A stretch of DNA of 64,000 nucleotides from Flavobacterium hungaricum (GCF_015182285.1 NZ_PRDM01000005.1:1-64000); one strand, 5' to 3'; shown: positions 52,942 through 62,313, counted from the stretch's first letter. A program made the numbers and translations. Notes: a model not told the origin generated them from the letters alone.

Positions 52942-52960
52942 TCTATCCCGAGGCTTCGGG
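52942..52960 (+). repeat. Solitary CCCGAGGCTTCGGG palindrome
   Basis: The same core palindrome as in the inverted repeat 29389-29506. It lies 18 bp beyond the nrdA stop and may act as its terminator. Confidence 0.6.
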
Positions 52961-52977
52961 ACTAAAATCTAAAATTA

Positions 52978-55368
52978 TTAAGACCCACACATTTCACAAT
53001 CCTCAGGATCTGCGGCTTGAGCTTTTAAAAGCATTGCTTTATAATCCTCAACACTGATTTCTTCTGTTGCTGCAACTAATGTTGGTGTCTCTTCTTTTTT
53101 ATCGTTGTTTAGTGTGAATTTAATCGCATCAACTGCAGATTTTGTTCTTAAGTAATACATTCCTGTTTTTAAACCTGACTGCCAAGCATAGAAGTGCATT
53201 GATGTAAGTTTAGAATAGTTTGCATCTTGCATGAACAAGTTCAACGATTGAGATTGGTCAATAAAATAACCTCTTTGGCGCGACATATCGATAATATCTT
53301 TCATCGACATTTCCCAAACTGTTTTGTATAATTCTTTTAAGTCTTGCGGAATAATATCAATATTTTGAACCGATCCGTTGTGACGCATGATTTCTTGTTT
53401 CAAATCTTCGTTCCACAAACCTCTTTCTACTAAATCGTGAAGTAAATGTTTGTTTACTACAATAAATTCACCAGACAATACACGACGTGTGTAAATGTTA
53501 GAAGTATACGGTTCGAATGCTTCGTTGTTTCCTAAAATCTGAGAGGTAGATGCTGTTGGCATTGGCGCAACCAATAACGAGTTACGAACTCCGTGCTCTA
53601 CAACTTCTTTTCTTAATGAAGCCCAGTCCCAACGACCAGATAATTCTTCATCTTTCATTCCCCACATGTTGTATTGGAATTCTCCTTTTGACATTGGAGA
53701 ACCTTCAAATGTAGAATACGGTCCTTCTTCTTTCGCCATTTCCATAGAAGCGGTTACAGCAGCAAAGTATAAAGTTTCGAAAATCTCTTGATTTAATTTC
53801 TTAGCCTCGTCACTTGTAAAAGGCATACGAAGCATGATAAAAGCATCTGCTAAACCTTGTACCCCTAATCCAACCGGACGGTGACGTAAATTAGAATTTT
53901 CTGCTTCTTTTACCGGATAGTAATTTCTGTCGATTACTTTGTTCAAGTTACGAGTTACACGTTTTGTAACATTGTAAAGCGCTTCGTGATCAAATTTTCC
54001 GTTTTCGATAAACATTGGCAACGAAATAGAAGCTAAGTTACAAACAGCAATTTCATCTTTAGATGTAAACTCCATAATCTCTGTACACAAGTTTGAAGAA
54101 CGGATTGTACCTAAATTCTTGTGGTTCGATTTACGGTTTGCTGCATCTTTGTACAACATATAAGGTGTTCCAGTCTCGATTTGAGATTCTAGGATTTTCT
54201 CCCATAATTCACGAGCGCGGATTGTTTTTCTTCCTTTTCCTTGAAATTCGTAATCAGTATATAATGCTTCAAATTCTTCTCCGTAAACATCGTAAAGACC
54301 TGGACATTCGTTAGGACACATTAAAGTCCATGATGCGTCTTCCTGAACACGTTTCATAAATAAATCTGAAGTCCACATAGCAAAGAATAAATCTCTTGCA
54401 CGCATTTCTTCTTTCCCGGTATTTTTCTTTAAATCCAAGAAATCAAAAATATCAGCATGCCAGGTCTCGATATAAATCGCAAAACTTCCTTTGCGTTTTC
54501 CTCCTCCTTGATCTACATAACGAGCGGTGTCGTTAAACACTCTCAACATCGGAACAATTCCGTTTGAAGTTCCGTTTGTACCACGAATATAAGATCCTGT
54601 CGCACGAACGTTATGAATAGAAAGACCAATTCCTCCCGCTGACTGCGAAATTTTTGCTGTTTGTTTTAAGGTATCGTAGATTCCGTCAATACTGTCGTCC
54701 TGCATTGCTAATAAGAAACAAGAAGACATTTGCGGTTTTGGAGTTCCGGCATTGAACAATGTTGGCGTTGCATGTGTAAAGAACTTTTTAGACATTAAAT
54801 CGTAAGTTTCAATTACCGATTTTAAATCGTCTAAGTGAATACCAACCGATACACGCATCAACATGTGCTGCGGACGCTCTACGATTTTTCCGTTTATCTT
54901 AAGAAGATAAGAACGCTCTAAGGTTTTAAATCCAAAATAATCGTAATTAAAATCTCGAGTGTAAATAATATGCGAATCTAAGAAAGCTGCGTTTTCCTGA
55001 ATTACTTTAAATACCTCATCCGAAATTAATGGCGCATCTTGTCCGTTTCTTGGATTTACGTAATTGTACATATCTTTCATCGTTTCTGAGAAAGATTTTT
55101 TGGTATTTGAATGTAGGTTCGAAATCGCCACACGTGCTGCCAATTGTGCATAATCTGGATGCGCAATTGTCATAGAAGCCGCCGTTTCTGCTGCAAGATT
55201 ATCCAATTCAGAAGTAGAAACACCATCATACAATCCTTCGATAACACGCATTGCTACCTTAACAGGATCTACAAGCTCATTCAAGCCGTAACACAATTTT
55301 TTAATTCTCTCTGTAATCTTATCAAACATTACGGGCTCTCTGTGGCCATCTCTTTTTACTACATACAT
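52978..55368 (-). CDS. nrdA: Ribonucleoside-diphosphate reductase, large subunit
   Basis: Class Ia ribonucleotide reductase catalytic subunit, making deoxyribonucleotides. I use the ATG at 55368 (796 residues); the longer frame begins with GTG in unrelated sequence. An ATP cone (YVVKRDGHREPVMFDKITER) opens the protein, followed by PTLFNAGTPKPQMSSCFLL with the substrate-site cysteine, the NLCTEIMEF block (active-site N, C, E), and a C-terminal CEMCGS tail whose cysteine pair accepts electrons. Lies after nrdB. Confidence 0.96.
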   Translation of the reverse strand: MYVVKRDGHREPVMFDKITERIKKLCYGLNELVDPVKVAMRVIEGLYDGVSTSELDNLAAETAASMTIAHPDYAQLAARVAISNLHSNTKKSFSETMKDMYNYVNPRNGQDAPLISDEVFKVIQENAAFLDSHIIYTRDFNYDYFGFKTLERSYLLKINGKIVERPQHMLMRVSVGIHLDDLKSVIETYDLMSKKFFTHATPTLFNAGTPKPQMSSCFLLAMQDDSIDGIYDTLKQTAKISQSAGGIGLSIHNVRATGSYIRGTNGTSNGIVPMLRVFNDTARYVDQGGGKRKGSFAIYIETWHADIFDFLDLKKNTGKEEMRARDLFFAMWTSDLFMKRVQEDASWTLMCPNECPGLYDVYGEEFEALYTDYEFQGKGRKTIRARELWEKILESQIETGTPYMLYKDAANRKSNHKNLGTIRSSNLCTEIMEFTSKDEIAVCNLASISLPMFIENGKFDHEALYNVTKRVTRNLNKVIDRNYYPVKEAENSNLRHRPVGLGVQGLADAFIMLRMPFTSDEAKKLNQEIFETLYFAAVTASMEMAKEEGPYSTFEGSPMSKGEFQYNMWGMKDEELSGRWDWASLRKEVVEHGVRNSLLVAPMPTASTSQILGNNEAFEPYTSNIYTRRVLSGEFIVVNKHLLHDLVERGLWNEDLKQEIMRHNGSVQNIDIIPQDLKELYKTVWEMSMKDIIDMSRQRGYFIDQSQSLNLFMQDANYSKLTSMHFYAWQSGLKTGMYYLRTKSAVDAIKFTLNNDKKEETPTLVAATEEISVEDYKAMLLKAQAADPEDCEMCGS

Positions 55369-55484
55369 AAGCTTACTATTTTTAGTTATTGAAAAAATGA
55401 AAGTCACATGGAAAACGAATCCAAGCGCCTAAACATTGCGTGTTTTTAAATTAATTTTAGAGAATTATGACATTCTCAATAGTT

Positions 55485-55520
55485 ACCCTTTTCAAATTTG
55501 AAAATCAAATTTAAAAGGGT
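55485..55520. repeat. Hairpin between nrdB and nrdA
   Basis: ACCCTTTT plus AAATTTG (with one bulged C) pairs with CAAATTT plus AAAAGGGT around a 5-nt loop. It may stabilise or attenuate the transcript between the genes. Confidence 0.6.
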
Positions 55521-55631
55521 CAAAAATTGCTATTGAATCTGCGATTTGGGAAAGAGATTCAACCTAAAAAAAATGTTTGTTAATCTTTTTTAATACTGCT
55601 TGAAGAGCAGTCATTAAATTATTCTTGTTGT

Positions 55632-56609
55632 CTAGAAATCTGCATCAAATGAAATTTTCTGAGCATCACTGTCGGTATTCATAACACCAGATTTTTGATA
55701 CTCTGCAACACGTTTTTCAAAGAAATTAGTTTTTCCTTGAAGAGAAATCATGTCCATGAAATCAAACGGATTCGCTGATCCATAAACACGCTCGCAGCCT
55801 AACTCTACTAACAATCTGTCTGCAACAAATTCTAAGTATTGTGTCATTAACGCTGCATTCATACCAATTAAACTTACCGGAAGTGATTCTGTAACAAATT
55901 CTCTTTCGATATCTAAAGCATTAACGATAATTTCCTTAATTCTTTCTTTTGGCACTTTATTAATTAAGTGATGATTATGAAGGTGGACTGCAAAATCACA
56001 ATGTACGCCTTCGTCACGCGAAATCAACTCATTAGAAAAAGTTAATCCCGGCATTAAACCACGTTTTTTCAACCAGTAAATAGAACAGAAAGCTCCCGAA
56101 AAGAAAATTCCTTCTACGGCTGCAAAAGCAATTAATCTTTCTGCGAAAGAATCAGACTCGATCCATTTTAAAGCCCATTCTGCTTTTTTACCAATGGCAG
56201 GAAAAACCTCCAAAGCATTAAACAATTGTGCTTTTTCTGCTTCGTCTTTTACGTAAGTATCTATTAATAAAGAATACGTTTCACTGTGGATATTTTCCAT
56301 CATGATTTGAAAACCGTAGAAAAATTTCGCTTCAGCATATTGAACTTCGTTTACAAAGTTCTCTGCCAGGTTTTCGTTTACAATTCCGTCAGACGCAGCA
56401 AAGAATGCCAAGATATGTTTAATAAAATATCTCTCGTCATCATTTAATTTATTATTCCAATCTGTCAAATCTTGGTGCAAGTCGATTTCTTCGGCAGTCC
56501 AAAAACTTGCTTCCATCTTTTTATACCACTCCCAAATATCATGATGTTTAATCGGGAAAATAACGAATCGGTTTTTATTTTCTTGTAATATTGGTTCGAT
56601 TTGAGACAT
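55632..56609 (-). CDS. nrdB: Ribonucleoside-diphosphate reductase, small subunit
   Basis: Di-iron/tyrosyl-radical subunit. I use the ATG at 56609 (325 residues), since SQIEPILQENKNRFVIFPIK is the conserved start; a longer frame adds 15 residues of low-complexity sequence. Iron ligands appear in AEEIDLHQDL, MENIHSETYS and SRDEGVHCDFAV, the radical Tyr in HSETYSLL. First gene of the nrdB-nrdA pair; no obvious NrdR-box was seen in the AT-rich 337 bp upstream (56610-56946), which holds no other feature. Confidence 0.96.
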   Translation of the reverse strand: MSQIEPILQENKNRFVIFPIKHHDIWEWYKKMEASFWTAEEIDLHQDLTDWNNKLNDDERYFIKHILAFFAASDGIVNENLAENFVNEVQYAEAKFFYGFQIMMENIHSETYSLLIDTYVKDEAEKAQLFNALEVFPAIGKKAEWALKWIESDSFAERLIAFAAVEGIFFSGAFCSIYWLKKRGLMPGLTFSNELISRDEGVHCDFAVHLHNHHLINKVPKERIKEIIVNALDIEREFVTESLPVSLIGMNAALMTQYLEFVADRLLVELGCERVYGSANPFDFMDMISLQGKTNFFEKRVAEYQKSGVMNTDSDAQKISFDADF

Positions 56610-56946
56610 GATGGATTTTGTTAATTTTTGTATTGATTTTTTGCTCTCAAACAAGCACTACAAAGATTGTCAATTACTGCCAAAAATGAAAGGCAAACTT
56701 ATTCACAATCTGGCGTAGTTTTTAACAACGGCTAAAAATTGCGATATTTTTCAGACAATAATTAAATATTTGTAAATGAGATATTTAAAAGCTCAAAAAC
56801 CTCCTGAACAGGCGTAAAATATAGACTTTTAAACTAAAAATGCAAGTACTTTTTAATAGTTTTTAAAAAGTTTTTTTTGAGTTAAAACTTTATTTTTTTG
56901 AGTCAAAAATATGTAGTCAAAAAGACCATATAACGGATAGGTAATT

Positions 56947-57516
56947 TTATGAATTTTTAAGCTCCTGAGCTACCTTTTCAAGTTCCAGATACCAATCTTC
57001 GCCAAATCGTCTGATTAAAGCTTCTTTGACAAATTTATAAACCGGAACTTCTAATTCTTTTCCAAGAGAACAAGCATCATCACAAATATCCCATTTATCA
57101 TAATTGACTGCAGCAAACTCTGTGAAGTCTTTTACACGAATTGGATATAAATGACATGAAACTGGTTTTTTCCAATCTACGATTCCTTGATTATAGGCTT
57201 GTTCAATACCGCAAAGCGCAGTCTGGCCGTCAAAAATTACATAAGCGCAGTCTTTATTATCAATAAGCGGCGTTTCAAGATCACCGTCTGTTCCTTTTAC
57301 CCAAGTTCCCTGCGCTTCGATTGCCTCAATTCCTTCTTTACGCAAAAATGGTTTTACTTTTGGATAAATCTCTTCCAAAATTTTAGTTTCGGCCTCACTC
57401 AAAGGCGCACCCGCATCACCATCAACGCAGCAAGCTCCTTTACAGGCAGACAAGTTGCACACAAATTCTTTTTCAAGAATATCCTCCGAAATAATCGTTT
57501 TTCCTAACTGAAACAT
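56947..57516 (-). CDS. DUF3109-family protein
   Basis: A 189-residue cytosolic protein of a Bacteroidota-rich family related to YkgJ-like cysteine-cluster proteins. Conserved cysteines are in VCNLSACKGACCVDGDAG (19-37), the ALCGIEQAY segment, SCHLYPIRV and ICDDAC. They probably bind a metal centre; the reaction is unknown. Promoter -7 TATCTTTG lies 30 nt upstream. Confidence 0.88.
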   Translation of the reverse strand: MFQLGKTIISEDILEKEFVCNLSACKGACCVDGDAGAPLSEAETKILEEIYPKVKPFLRKEGIEAIEAQGTWVKGTDGDLETPLIDNKDCAYVIFDGQTALCGIEQAYNQGIVDWKKPVSCHLYPIRVKDFTEFAAVNYDKWDICDDACSLGKELEVPVYKFVKEALIRRFGEDWYLELEKVAQELKNS

Positions 57517-57545
57517 GATCTTAAAATACTGTTATTTATAAAGTG

Positions 57546-57553
57546 CAAAGATA
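57546..57553 (-). promoter_or_regulatory. -7 element of the DUF3109 gene promoter
   Basis: TATCTTTG inside TTGACTATCTTTGCACTT, identical to the stretch upstream of queE (4417-4424). Confidence 0.55.
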
Positions 57554-57581
57554 GTCAAAGAAAACAGATAAACACTCTTAA

Positions 57582-57678
57582 TATTTAACCGCAAGGCACG
57601 CAAAGATTCACAAAGCTTTATCACTTTTCTATCCTTTGCGTACTTTGCGTAAATCTTTGCGAATCTTTGCGGTTAAAT
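57582..57678. repeat. Imperfect inverted repeat, ACCGCAAAG family
   Basis: Arms 57582-57615 and 57643-57678 begin ATTTAACCGCAA and are rich in CGCAAAG units with a 10-nt period. It is a degenerate relative of the perfect 30-bp repeat at 27906-28040. Confidence 0.75.
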
Positions 57679-57771
57679 TATCTTTTGTTACAAATATCAC
57701 TTTTTCAATACGGAAAACATGTTTTTATAACAAAAATACAAGCTGTCGAAAAAACACCTAACTTTATTATC

Positions 57772-57779
57772 TACTTTTG
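57772..57779 (+). promoter_or_regulatory. -7 element of the MarC-family gene
   Basis: TACTTTTG, matching TAnnTTTG. It overlaps the longest possible start of the frame (57777), so translation must begin at the ATG at 57813. Confidence 0.6.
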
Positions 57780-57812
57780 CAGCAGTTTTTAAACCCTCAA
57801 AATCAAAGCGAT

Positions 57813-58391
57813 ATGTTAGAAATCGATTTTAAAGAAATTGTCACAGTCAGTATGGTACTTTTTGCAGTAATTGATATTGTAGGGTCTATCCCGATTATTG
57901 TAAATCTTAGAGCTAAAGTGGGGCATATTGAATCTGAAAAAGCTTCGATTGTTGCAGGTGCCATCATGATTGTATTTTTGTTTGTCGGCGAGGGCTTGCT
58001 TAACTTAATCGGAATCGATGTTCACTCTTTTGCTGTTGCGGGTTCTTTTGTATTGTTCTTTCTTGCTTTAGAAATGATTTTAGGAATCAGGATTTACCGT
58101 GACGAAGAACCAGGCTCCGCTTCTATCGTGCCGCTGGCATTTCCGCTTATTGCCGGTGCAGGAACGATGACGACTTTATTATCTCTTAGATCGCAATTTC
58201 ACACTATAAATATCATCATCGCGATTTTACTAAATATCATCTTGGTCTATGTGGTTTTAAAGTCATCCAAAAAGATCGAAAATTTGTTAGGCGAAAACGG
58301 CTTGGGCGTTGTTCGCAAGACATTCGGGGTGATCCTTTTAGCAATTGCTGTTAAATTATTCGCTGCTAATGTTAAAGGTTTGTTTGTCTAA
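57813..58391 (+). CDS. MarC-family inner-membrane protein
   Basis: A 192-residue integral membrane protein, mostly hydrophobic, with about six helices. The family block IDIVGSIPIIVNLR (about 19-32) and PLAFPLIAGAGTMTTLLSL (about 105-123) are typical. Once linked to multiple antibiotic resistance, MarC proteins have no agreed transport substrate. The start is ATG at 57813 rather than an upstream TTG. Monocistronic, 107 bp before the next gene. Confidence 0.9.
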   Translation: MLEIDFKEIVTVSMVLFAVIDIVGSIPIIVNLRAKVGHIESEKASIVAGAIMIVFLFVGEGLLNLIGIDVHSFAVAGSFVLFFLALEMILGIRIYRDEEPGSASIVPLAFPLIAGAGTMTTLLSLRSQFHTINIIIAILLNIILVYVVLKSSKKIENLLGENGLGVVRKTFGVILLAIAVKLFAANVKGLFV

Positions 58392-58498
58392 AATTAATTT
58401 TTATACTTTTACCCCATAAAATTTCTAAAATACAATTATAAGACATTTTTTCACTTATAGTTCTACTTTTATTATTTTAGACAAACAAAGACAATCTT

Positions 58499-58699
58499 AT
58501 GAAAATTTTCACTTCAATCTTAGTGCTTTTGGCATTAGCTTTAATTGTTTTTAATATTACGCTATTAGATTTTAAGAATCCTTTTCAAGGGGATAGTATT
58601 GTAGCTTTTATTGGAATCGCCGCTTCGTTCTGCGCAGTTCTGATTCTTTTGATCTTTAGAATTTCTAAAAGAATTGAAGAAAAAACAAACGGTCAATAA
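58499..58699 (+). CDS. Small two-helix membrane protein
   Basis: A 66-residue uncharacterised membrane protein: helix one at about 3-22, a short loop KNPFQGD, helix two at about 33-54, and a charged tail (RISKRIEEKTNGQ). No family recognised. Its stop is 3 bp before the FAD protein gene, so they are probably translated together. Confidence 0.7.
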   Translation: MKIFTSILVLLALALIVFNITLLDFKNPFQGDSIVAFIGIAASFCAVLILLIFRISKRIEEKTNGQ

Positions 58700-58702
58700 T
58701 AT

Positions 58703-59308
58703 ATGTTTGACGTTTTAATTATCGGCGGAGGCGTATCTGGAATATCTTGTGCATTGGTTTTAGGATCTGCAAAAAACAAAGCTTTTGTTACCGACAAAAA
58801 AATCGGAATTTTTACACATCAAAAGAATTCTTCTCTACAGGAAGCAATTTTCTACAATGCTTATGGCATAACGCCAGGAAAACTAGGATCTGAGTTACTG
58901 ACAGAAAGCACACAGGATTTAGCTGTGACTTATCCGCACATTACTCAAATTCCAAATGAAAAAGTAATTCGTATTGAAGGAAGTTATCCCGAATTTACAG
59001 TAGTTACTAATAAAAACTCTTACAAGACAAAAAATATTGTGGTAGGAATTGGCTCTGCTAATACTTTTGATATTGAAGGTTTAATGCAGTTTGTAGAACC
59101 TCATAAAAAGGCTTTACCAGAAAAACAAAGAATCCAGCTTAAAAACGAAGATCATAAAGTTGCAGACGGAATTTACGTTATTGGAACTCTGGCTGGCTGG
59201 AGAAGCCAATTAGCGATAGCTGCCGGAAGCGGTGCCGCTGTTGCAACTGATATTCTAACTTTATGGAATAACGGCACACAAACACACTCTCACGACAGCA
59301 TTCGATAA
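58703..59308 (+). CDS. Short FAD-dependent oxidoreductase (thioredoxin reductase-like)
   Basis: A 201-residue protein with the FAD motif VLIIGGGVSGISCA (4-17) and the second FAD-contacting GIYVIGTLAGWRSQLAIAAGSG (about 164-185). It equals the FAD domain of a thioredoxin reductase-like enzyme without the inserted NADPH domain and without a CxxC. The middle (about 40-140) is replaced by a short, different segment. It may be a reductase subunit or a binding protein. Co-transcribed with the preceding small membrane protein. Confidence 0.8.
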   Translation: MFDVLIIGGGVSGISCALVLGSAKNKAFVTDKKIGIFTHQKNSSLQEAIFYNAYGITPGKLGSELLTESTQDLAVTYPHITQIPNEKVIRIEGSYPEFTVVTNKNSYKTKNIVVGIGSANTFDIEGLMQFVEPHKKALPEKQRIQLKNEDHKVADGIYVIGTLAGWRSQLAIAAGSGAAVATDILTLWNNGTQTHSHDSIR

Positions 59309-59323
59309 AACATCTTAAAAAAT

Positions 59324-59396
59324 AAACCATATAAGTTATATAAGGTCATTTTAGCTTTGCGCATAATTAAATGAACTTATATAACTTATATGGTTT
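59324..59396. repeat. Inverted repeat, AACCATATAAGTTATATAAG arms
   Basis: Arms 59324-59347 and 59373-59396 match at 23 of 24 positions. Same family as 44305-44515 and the single arm at 29591-29616. It lies between convergent genes and could end transcription. Confidence 0.85.
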
Positions 59397-59416
59397 TAAA
59401 ATTTTATGTTTTTATT

Positions 59417-59734
59417 TTATTTAACCGAAACGATTTCTGTCACTTTAATATGATTTTCATCTTCGGCTTTCCATTTTTCTCCTTTTACAGAAACTACATC
59501 ACCGATTTTTAATTGTTTGTAATTTTGCGGGCCGCCTACATTTACAATGCTTATTGTCGCAAAGTAAACCTCTTTATTGTCTGTTGTGATTTTCGCTGTG
59601 TATCCGTCTTTTCCGCTTTCTATAGATTCAACTTTTCCTGAAACAGGAGCATTAGCATCATTTTTCATCGTTGTACAAGAGATTACAAAAGTCATCAAAA
59701 TTACCAGTAAACTTATTTTCTTTAGATTTTTCAT
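59417..59734 (-). CDS. Small secreted lipoprotein
   Basis: A 105-residue lipoprotein. MKNLKKISLLVILMTFVISC ends in a lipobox cysteine (residue 20). The mature part is a single beta-rich domain (GKVESIESGKDGYTAKITTD) like an OB-type fold (a guess). The frame runs on upstream to 59875, but that part overlaps the neighbour and carries no signal; I use the ATG at 59734. Function unknown. Confidence 0.72.
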   Translation of the reverse strand: MKNLKKISLLVILMTFVISCTTMKNDANAPVSGKVESIESGKDGYTAKITTDNKEVYFATISIVNVGGPQNYKQLKIGDVVSVKGEKWKAEDENHIKVTEIVSVK

Positions 59735-59814
59735 ATATATGGTTTTATAAGCAACAAAGAAAGTAATCTTCTTTCTGTTTTGCTTTACGTTTTCATTAAA
59801 TTTATTTTCAAAAT

Positions 59815-60180
59815 TTATGCCAGCTGTATACAGCTTCCGGCAATAACTTTTAAAACTCCATTGGTTTCTCTCCAAACTCTTATGTAGCGCAATACTCCAT
59901 TGATTGCAGTATTGTCATAAGTTCCTTTTAATGAAACAGTAACAGCTACAACAGCAGTTTCTTCAATTAAATTGATAATTTGATCTGAGGCTTCCAAAGA
60001 TTCTATCTTCATTTTTCCAGAACGATAGGTTTCCAAATCATACTCTTTTGTGATTGTATTTCCGTCGGGAAGATTAAAAAGAAGATCATCATGCAGCAGT
60101 TTTTCTAAAACAGCAATGTCAGCCTTTTTAATTGCTGTTAGAAGTTCAATTTCAGCATTTACAACTTTACCTATATCCAT
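59815..60180 (-). CDS. NTF2-like (DUF4440/SnoaL-type) protein
   Basis: A 121-residue cytosolic protein of the NTF2-like superfamily: AEIELLTAIKKADIAVLEKLL (about 9-29) followed by HDDLLFNLPDGNTITKE and strands VAVTVSLKGTYDN and LRYIRVWRETNGVLKVIAGS. Members range from enzymes to binding proteins; no catalytic signature fixes the role. It is separate from the lipoprotein gene that follows (80 bp). Confidence 0.78.
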   Translation of the reverse strand: MDIGKVVNAEIELLTAIKKADIAVLEKLLHDDLLFNLPDGNTITKEYDLETYRSGKMKIESLEASDQIINLIEETAVVAVTVSLKGTYDNTAINGVLRYIRVWRETNGVLKVIAGSCIQLA

Positions 60181-60205
60181 CTCTTTTTTTACTTAAAATT
60201 AAAAA

Positions 60206-60275
60206 AAATCTGCCGAATCTGCTAAACCTGCGAGACAAAAAACAGCTCTCGTAGATTTAGCAGATTGGCAGCTTT
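60206..60275. repeat. Inverted repeat, ATCTGC family
   Basis: Arms 60210-60234 and 60248-60271 share CTGCC..AATCTGCTAAA..CGAG. Related ATCTGC units occur at 26143-26243. It lies in the gap before the S41 protease gene (read leftwards, after it) and may terminate it. Confidence 0.7.
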
Positions 60276-60298
60276 ATTATTTTTTTGAAATCTTTATT

Positions 60299-61876
60299 TT
60301 ATTTCTTCGGATTTAGAATTGTTTTGATCATGGCATCCTCTTTTAAGATTACGTCGTAATAATACAATTCTCCATATAATTGTCGTGCAAATTCTGCAGT
60401 AATATGACGGTTTACCAAAGCTTTGGTCTTATCCAGCTTTAAATCTAAACCAGTTTGCAGCATATAATTTTTAAACTTTTTAAAATACAGATCTGAGCTT
60501 TTCATTTTAGTCAAAAACTCACTAAACTGAACACCATCAAAAACGTGGCGATTTTTATCTAATTCTTCAAAAACAAAATGACCTACAATACCAGTCTGCA
60601 TTAAGTAAGCAACATTTTCATTTCCGTGCTCAGCTTCCATCGGAACAAAAACATCTGGGACAATTCCGCCGCCGCCGTAAACTATTTTACCTTTTGGTGT
60701 TTTAAACTTTAAGGAGTCTGCAACTTTTATACTGTCTTTTGCATACAATTCGCCAGTTACTACTCTAGCTTCAGATTCTTTAAAATATTCTTCGTTTCCT
60801 TTTTTATAAGGTTTCTGAATAGATCTTCCTGTTGGTGTATAATATCGCGCTACGGTCAGCCTTACAGCAGATCCGTCATTAAAATCCATTTCTCTCTGCA
60901 CCAATCCTTTTCCAAAAGAACGTCTTCCAACTATGGTGCCGCGATCACTATCCTGAATTGCTCCAGCTAAAATTTCACTTGCAGAAGCACTATTTTCATT
61001 AATTAAAACATATACTTTCCCCGTTTCAAAACTACCTGCTTTTGTGGCATATGTTTTTTCTGTAGAACCATTTTTACTTTTTGTAAAAACGATCAGCTGT
61101 TTGTCTTTCAAAAACTCATCGGCAATTGCAATCGCTTCTTCCATATACCCGCCTCCATTATCACGGAGATCAATTACAAGAGATTCAATTCCCTTTTGCT
61201 TCAGCCTTGCAAGACCCGTTTTGAATTCGTTAAAAGTAGTTTCAGCAAAACGATTGATTTTGATATAACCTGTTTTGTTTCCAATCATTATAGAAGCATC
61301 AACACTCTTGATCGGGATCACGTCTCTTTTGACTTTAAATTTCAGGTTCTTTTTCTCGGATTTTCTAAAAACGGTCAATTCTATTTCAGAACCCTGCAGC
61401 CCTTTTAATTTAGAAAACAAGCTGTCTGAAGGCAGTCTTCTGCCGTACAATTTAGTTTTTCCGGCAAAGAGAATTCGGTCTCCCGATTTTAATCCGGCTT
61501 TTGCGGAAGGTCCGTTTTCGATTGGCTTTATAATCGCAACCGAATCTTTATACATATAAAAATTAATTCCGATTCCGACGAAATCGCCTTTCATGCTTTC
61601 GGCAACTTCGGCTTGTTCTGTCGGCGGAATATAAACAGAATGCGGATCTAATTTTGAAAGGATATTATCGACAGTCAGATTTACAATAGAATCGGTATTG
61701 ATACTGTCAACATATTCGTTATTAATAAAATCGATTAATTTATTGAGTTTGGTTTTCGAGTAGTTTTTAGCCAAAAGCTGTTCATCTGCGGGAGCACTCA
61801 TCAGACTTCCGAGAATAGTTCCGAGAGCAAAAGTCCCTCCGATTACGATTGGCAAATATTTCGAATTAAATTTCAT
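60299..61876 (-). CDS. S41-family C-terminal processing peptidase
   Basis: A 525-residue exported serine protease. Hydrophobic anchor at about 8-27; a PDZ-like domain at about 95-165 (GIGINFYMYKDSVAIIKPIE); the S41 core at about 185-365 with VIDLRDNGGGYMEEA, the catalytic Ser in NENSASASEILA and the Lys in RSFGKGLVQ. Relatives such as CtpA trim the C-termini of envelope proteins. Its ATG overlaps the stop of the dCMP deaminase gene (TAATG). Confidence 0.92.
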   Translation of the reverse strand: MKFNSKYLPIVIGGTFALGTILGSLMSAPADEQLLAKNYSKTKLNKLIDFINNEYVDSINTDSIVNLTVDNILSKLDPHSVYIPPTEQAEVAESMKGDFVGIGINFYMYKDSVAIIKPIENGPSAKAGLKSGDRILFAGKTKLYGRRLPSDSLFSKLKGLQGSEIELTVFRKSEKKNLKFKVKRDVIPIKSVDASIMIGNKTGYIKINRFAETTFNEFKTGLARLKQKGIESLVIDLRDNGGGYMEEAIAIADEFLKDKQLIVFTKSKNGSTEKTYATKAGSFETGKVYVLINENSASASEILAGAIQDSDRGTIVGRRSFGKGLVQREMDFNDGSAVRLTVARYYTPTGRSIQKPYKKGNEEYFKESEARVVTGELYAKDSIKVADSLKFKTPKGKIVYGGGGIVPDVFVPMEAEHGNENVAYLMQTGIVGHFVFEELDKNRHVFDGVQFSEFLTKMKSSDLYFKKFKNYMLQTGLDLKLDKTKALVNRHITAEFARQLYGELYYYDVILKEDAMIKTILNPKK

Positions 61877-62307
61877 TATTCTTCTAAAACGGGAATATGT
61901 TCTACCTCAACACCTGCTTTTATTAAAAATTGAATTCCAGAATCGTCACGATATCCATCTTGATACACTACTCTTTTTATTCCGGATTGATGAATCAGCT
62001 TACTGCATTCTTTACAGGGCGAAAGCGTAATGTACAGAGTCGCTCCTTCACAGGATTGAGTCGAACGCGCGACTTTTAAAATGGCATTGGCTTCTGCGTG
62101 CAATACATCCCAGCGTGTTAATCCGTCTTCATCTTCGCAGCAGTTTTCAAATCCAGACGGGGTTCCGTTGTAACCGTCAGAAATAATCATTCTGTCTTTT
62201 ACGATAATGGCCCCTACTTGTTTGCGTTTGCAATACGAGAGTAAACTCCATTCTTTGGCAATTCTAAGATACGCTTTATCGTACTTATTACTTTTTTTTA
62301 CTTCCAT
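61876..62307 (-). CDS. dCMP deaminase-type cytidine/deoxycytidylate deaminase
   Basis: A 143-residue zinc deaminase (ComEB/dCMP deaminase family), making dUMP from dCMP. The zinc site is HAEANAI (about 75-81, H and E) with PCKECS (about 99-104, two Cys). The N-terminus AKEWSLLSYCKRKQVGAIIV is typical. It overlaps the S41 gene by 1 nt and follows HupE by 6 bp, so the three form an operon. Confidence 0.92.
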   Translation of the reverse strand: MEVKKSNKYDKAYLRIAKEWSLLSYCKRKQVGAIIVKDRMIISDGYNGTPSGFENCCEDEDGLTRWDVLHAEANAILKVARSTQSCEGATLYITLSPCKECSKLIHQSGIKRVVYQDGYRDDSGIQFLIKAGVEVEHIPVLEE

Positions 62308-62313
62308 TTATTT

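Noticed and set aside
55369..55407. GTG start extending NrdA by 13 residues
   Set aside because: The added residues do not match the family; the ATP cone begins at the ATG at 55368.
56610..56946. NrdR boxes or B12 riboswitch before nrdB
   Set aside because: I could not find paired NrdR-like boxes or a cobalamin element in this AT-rich gap.
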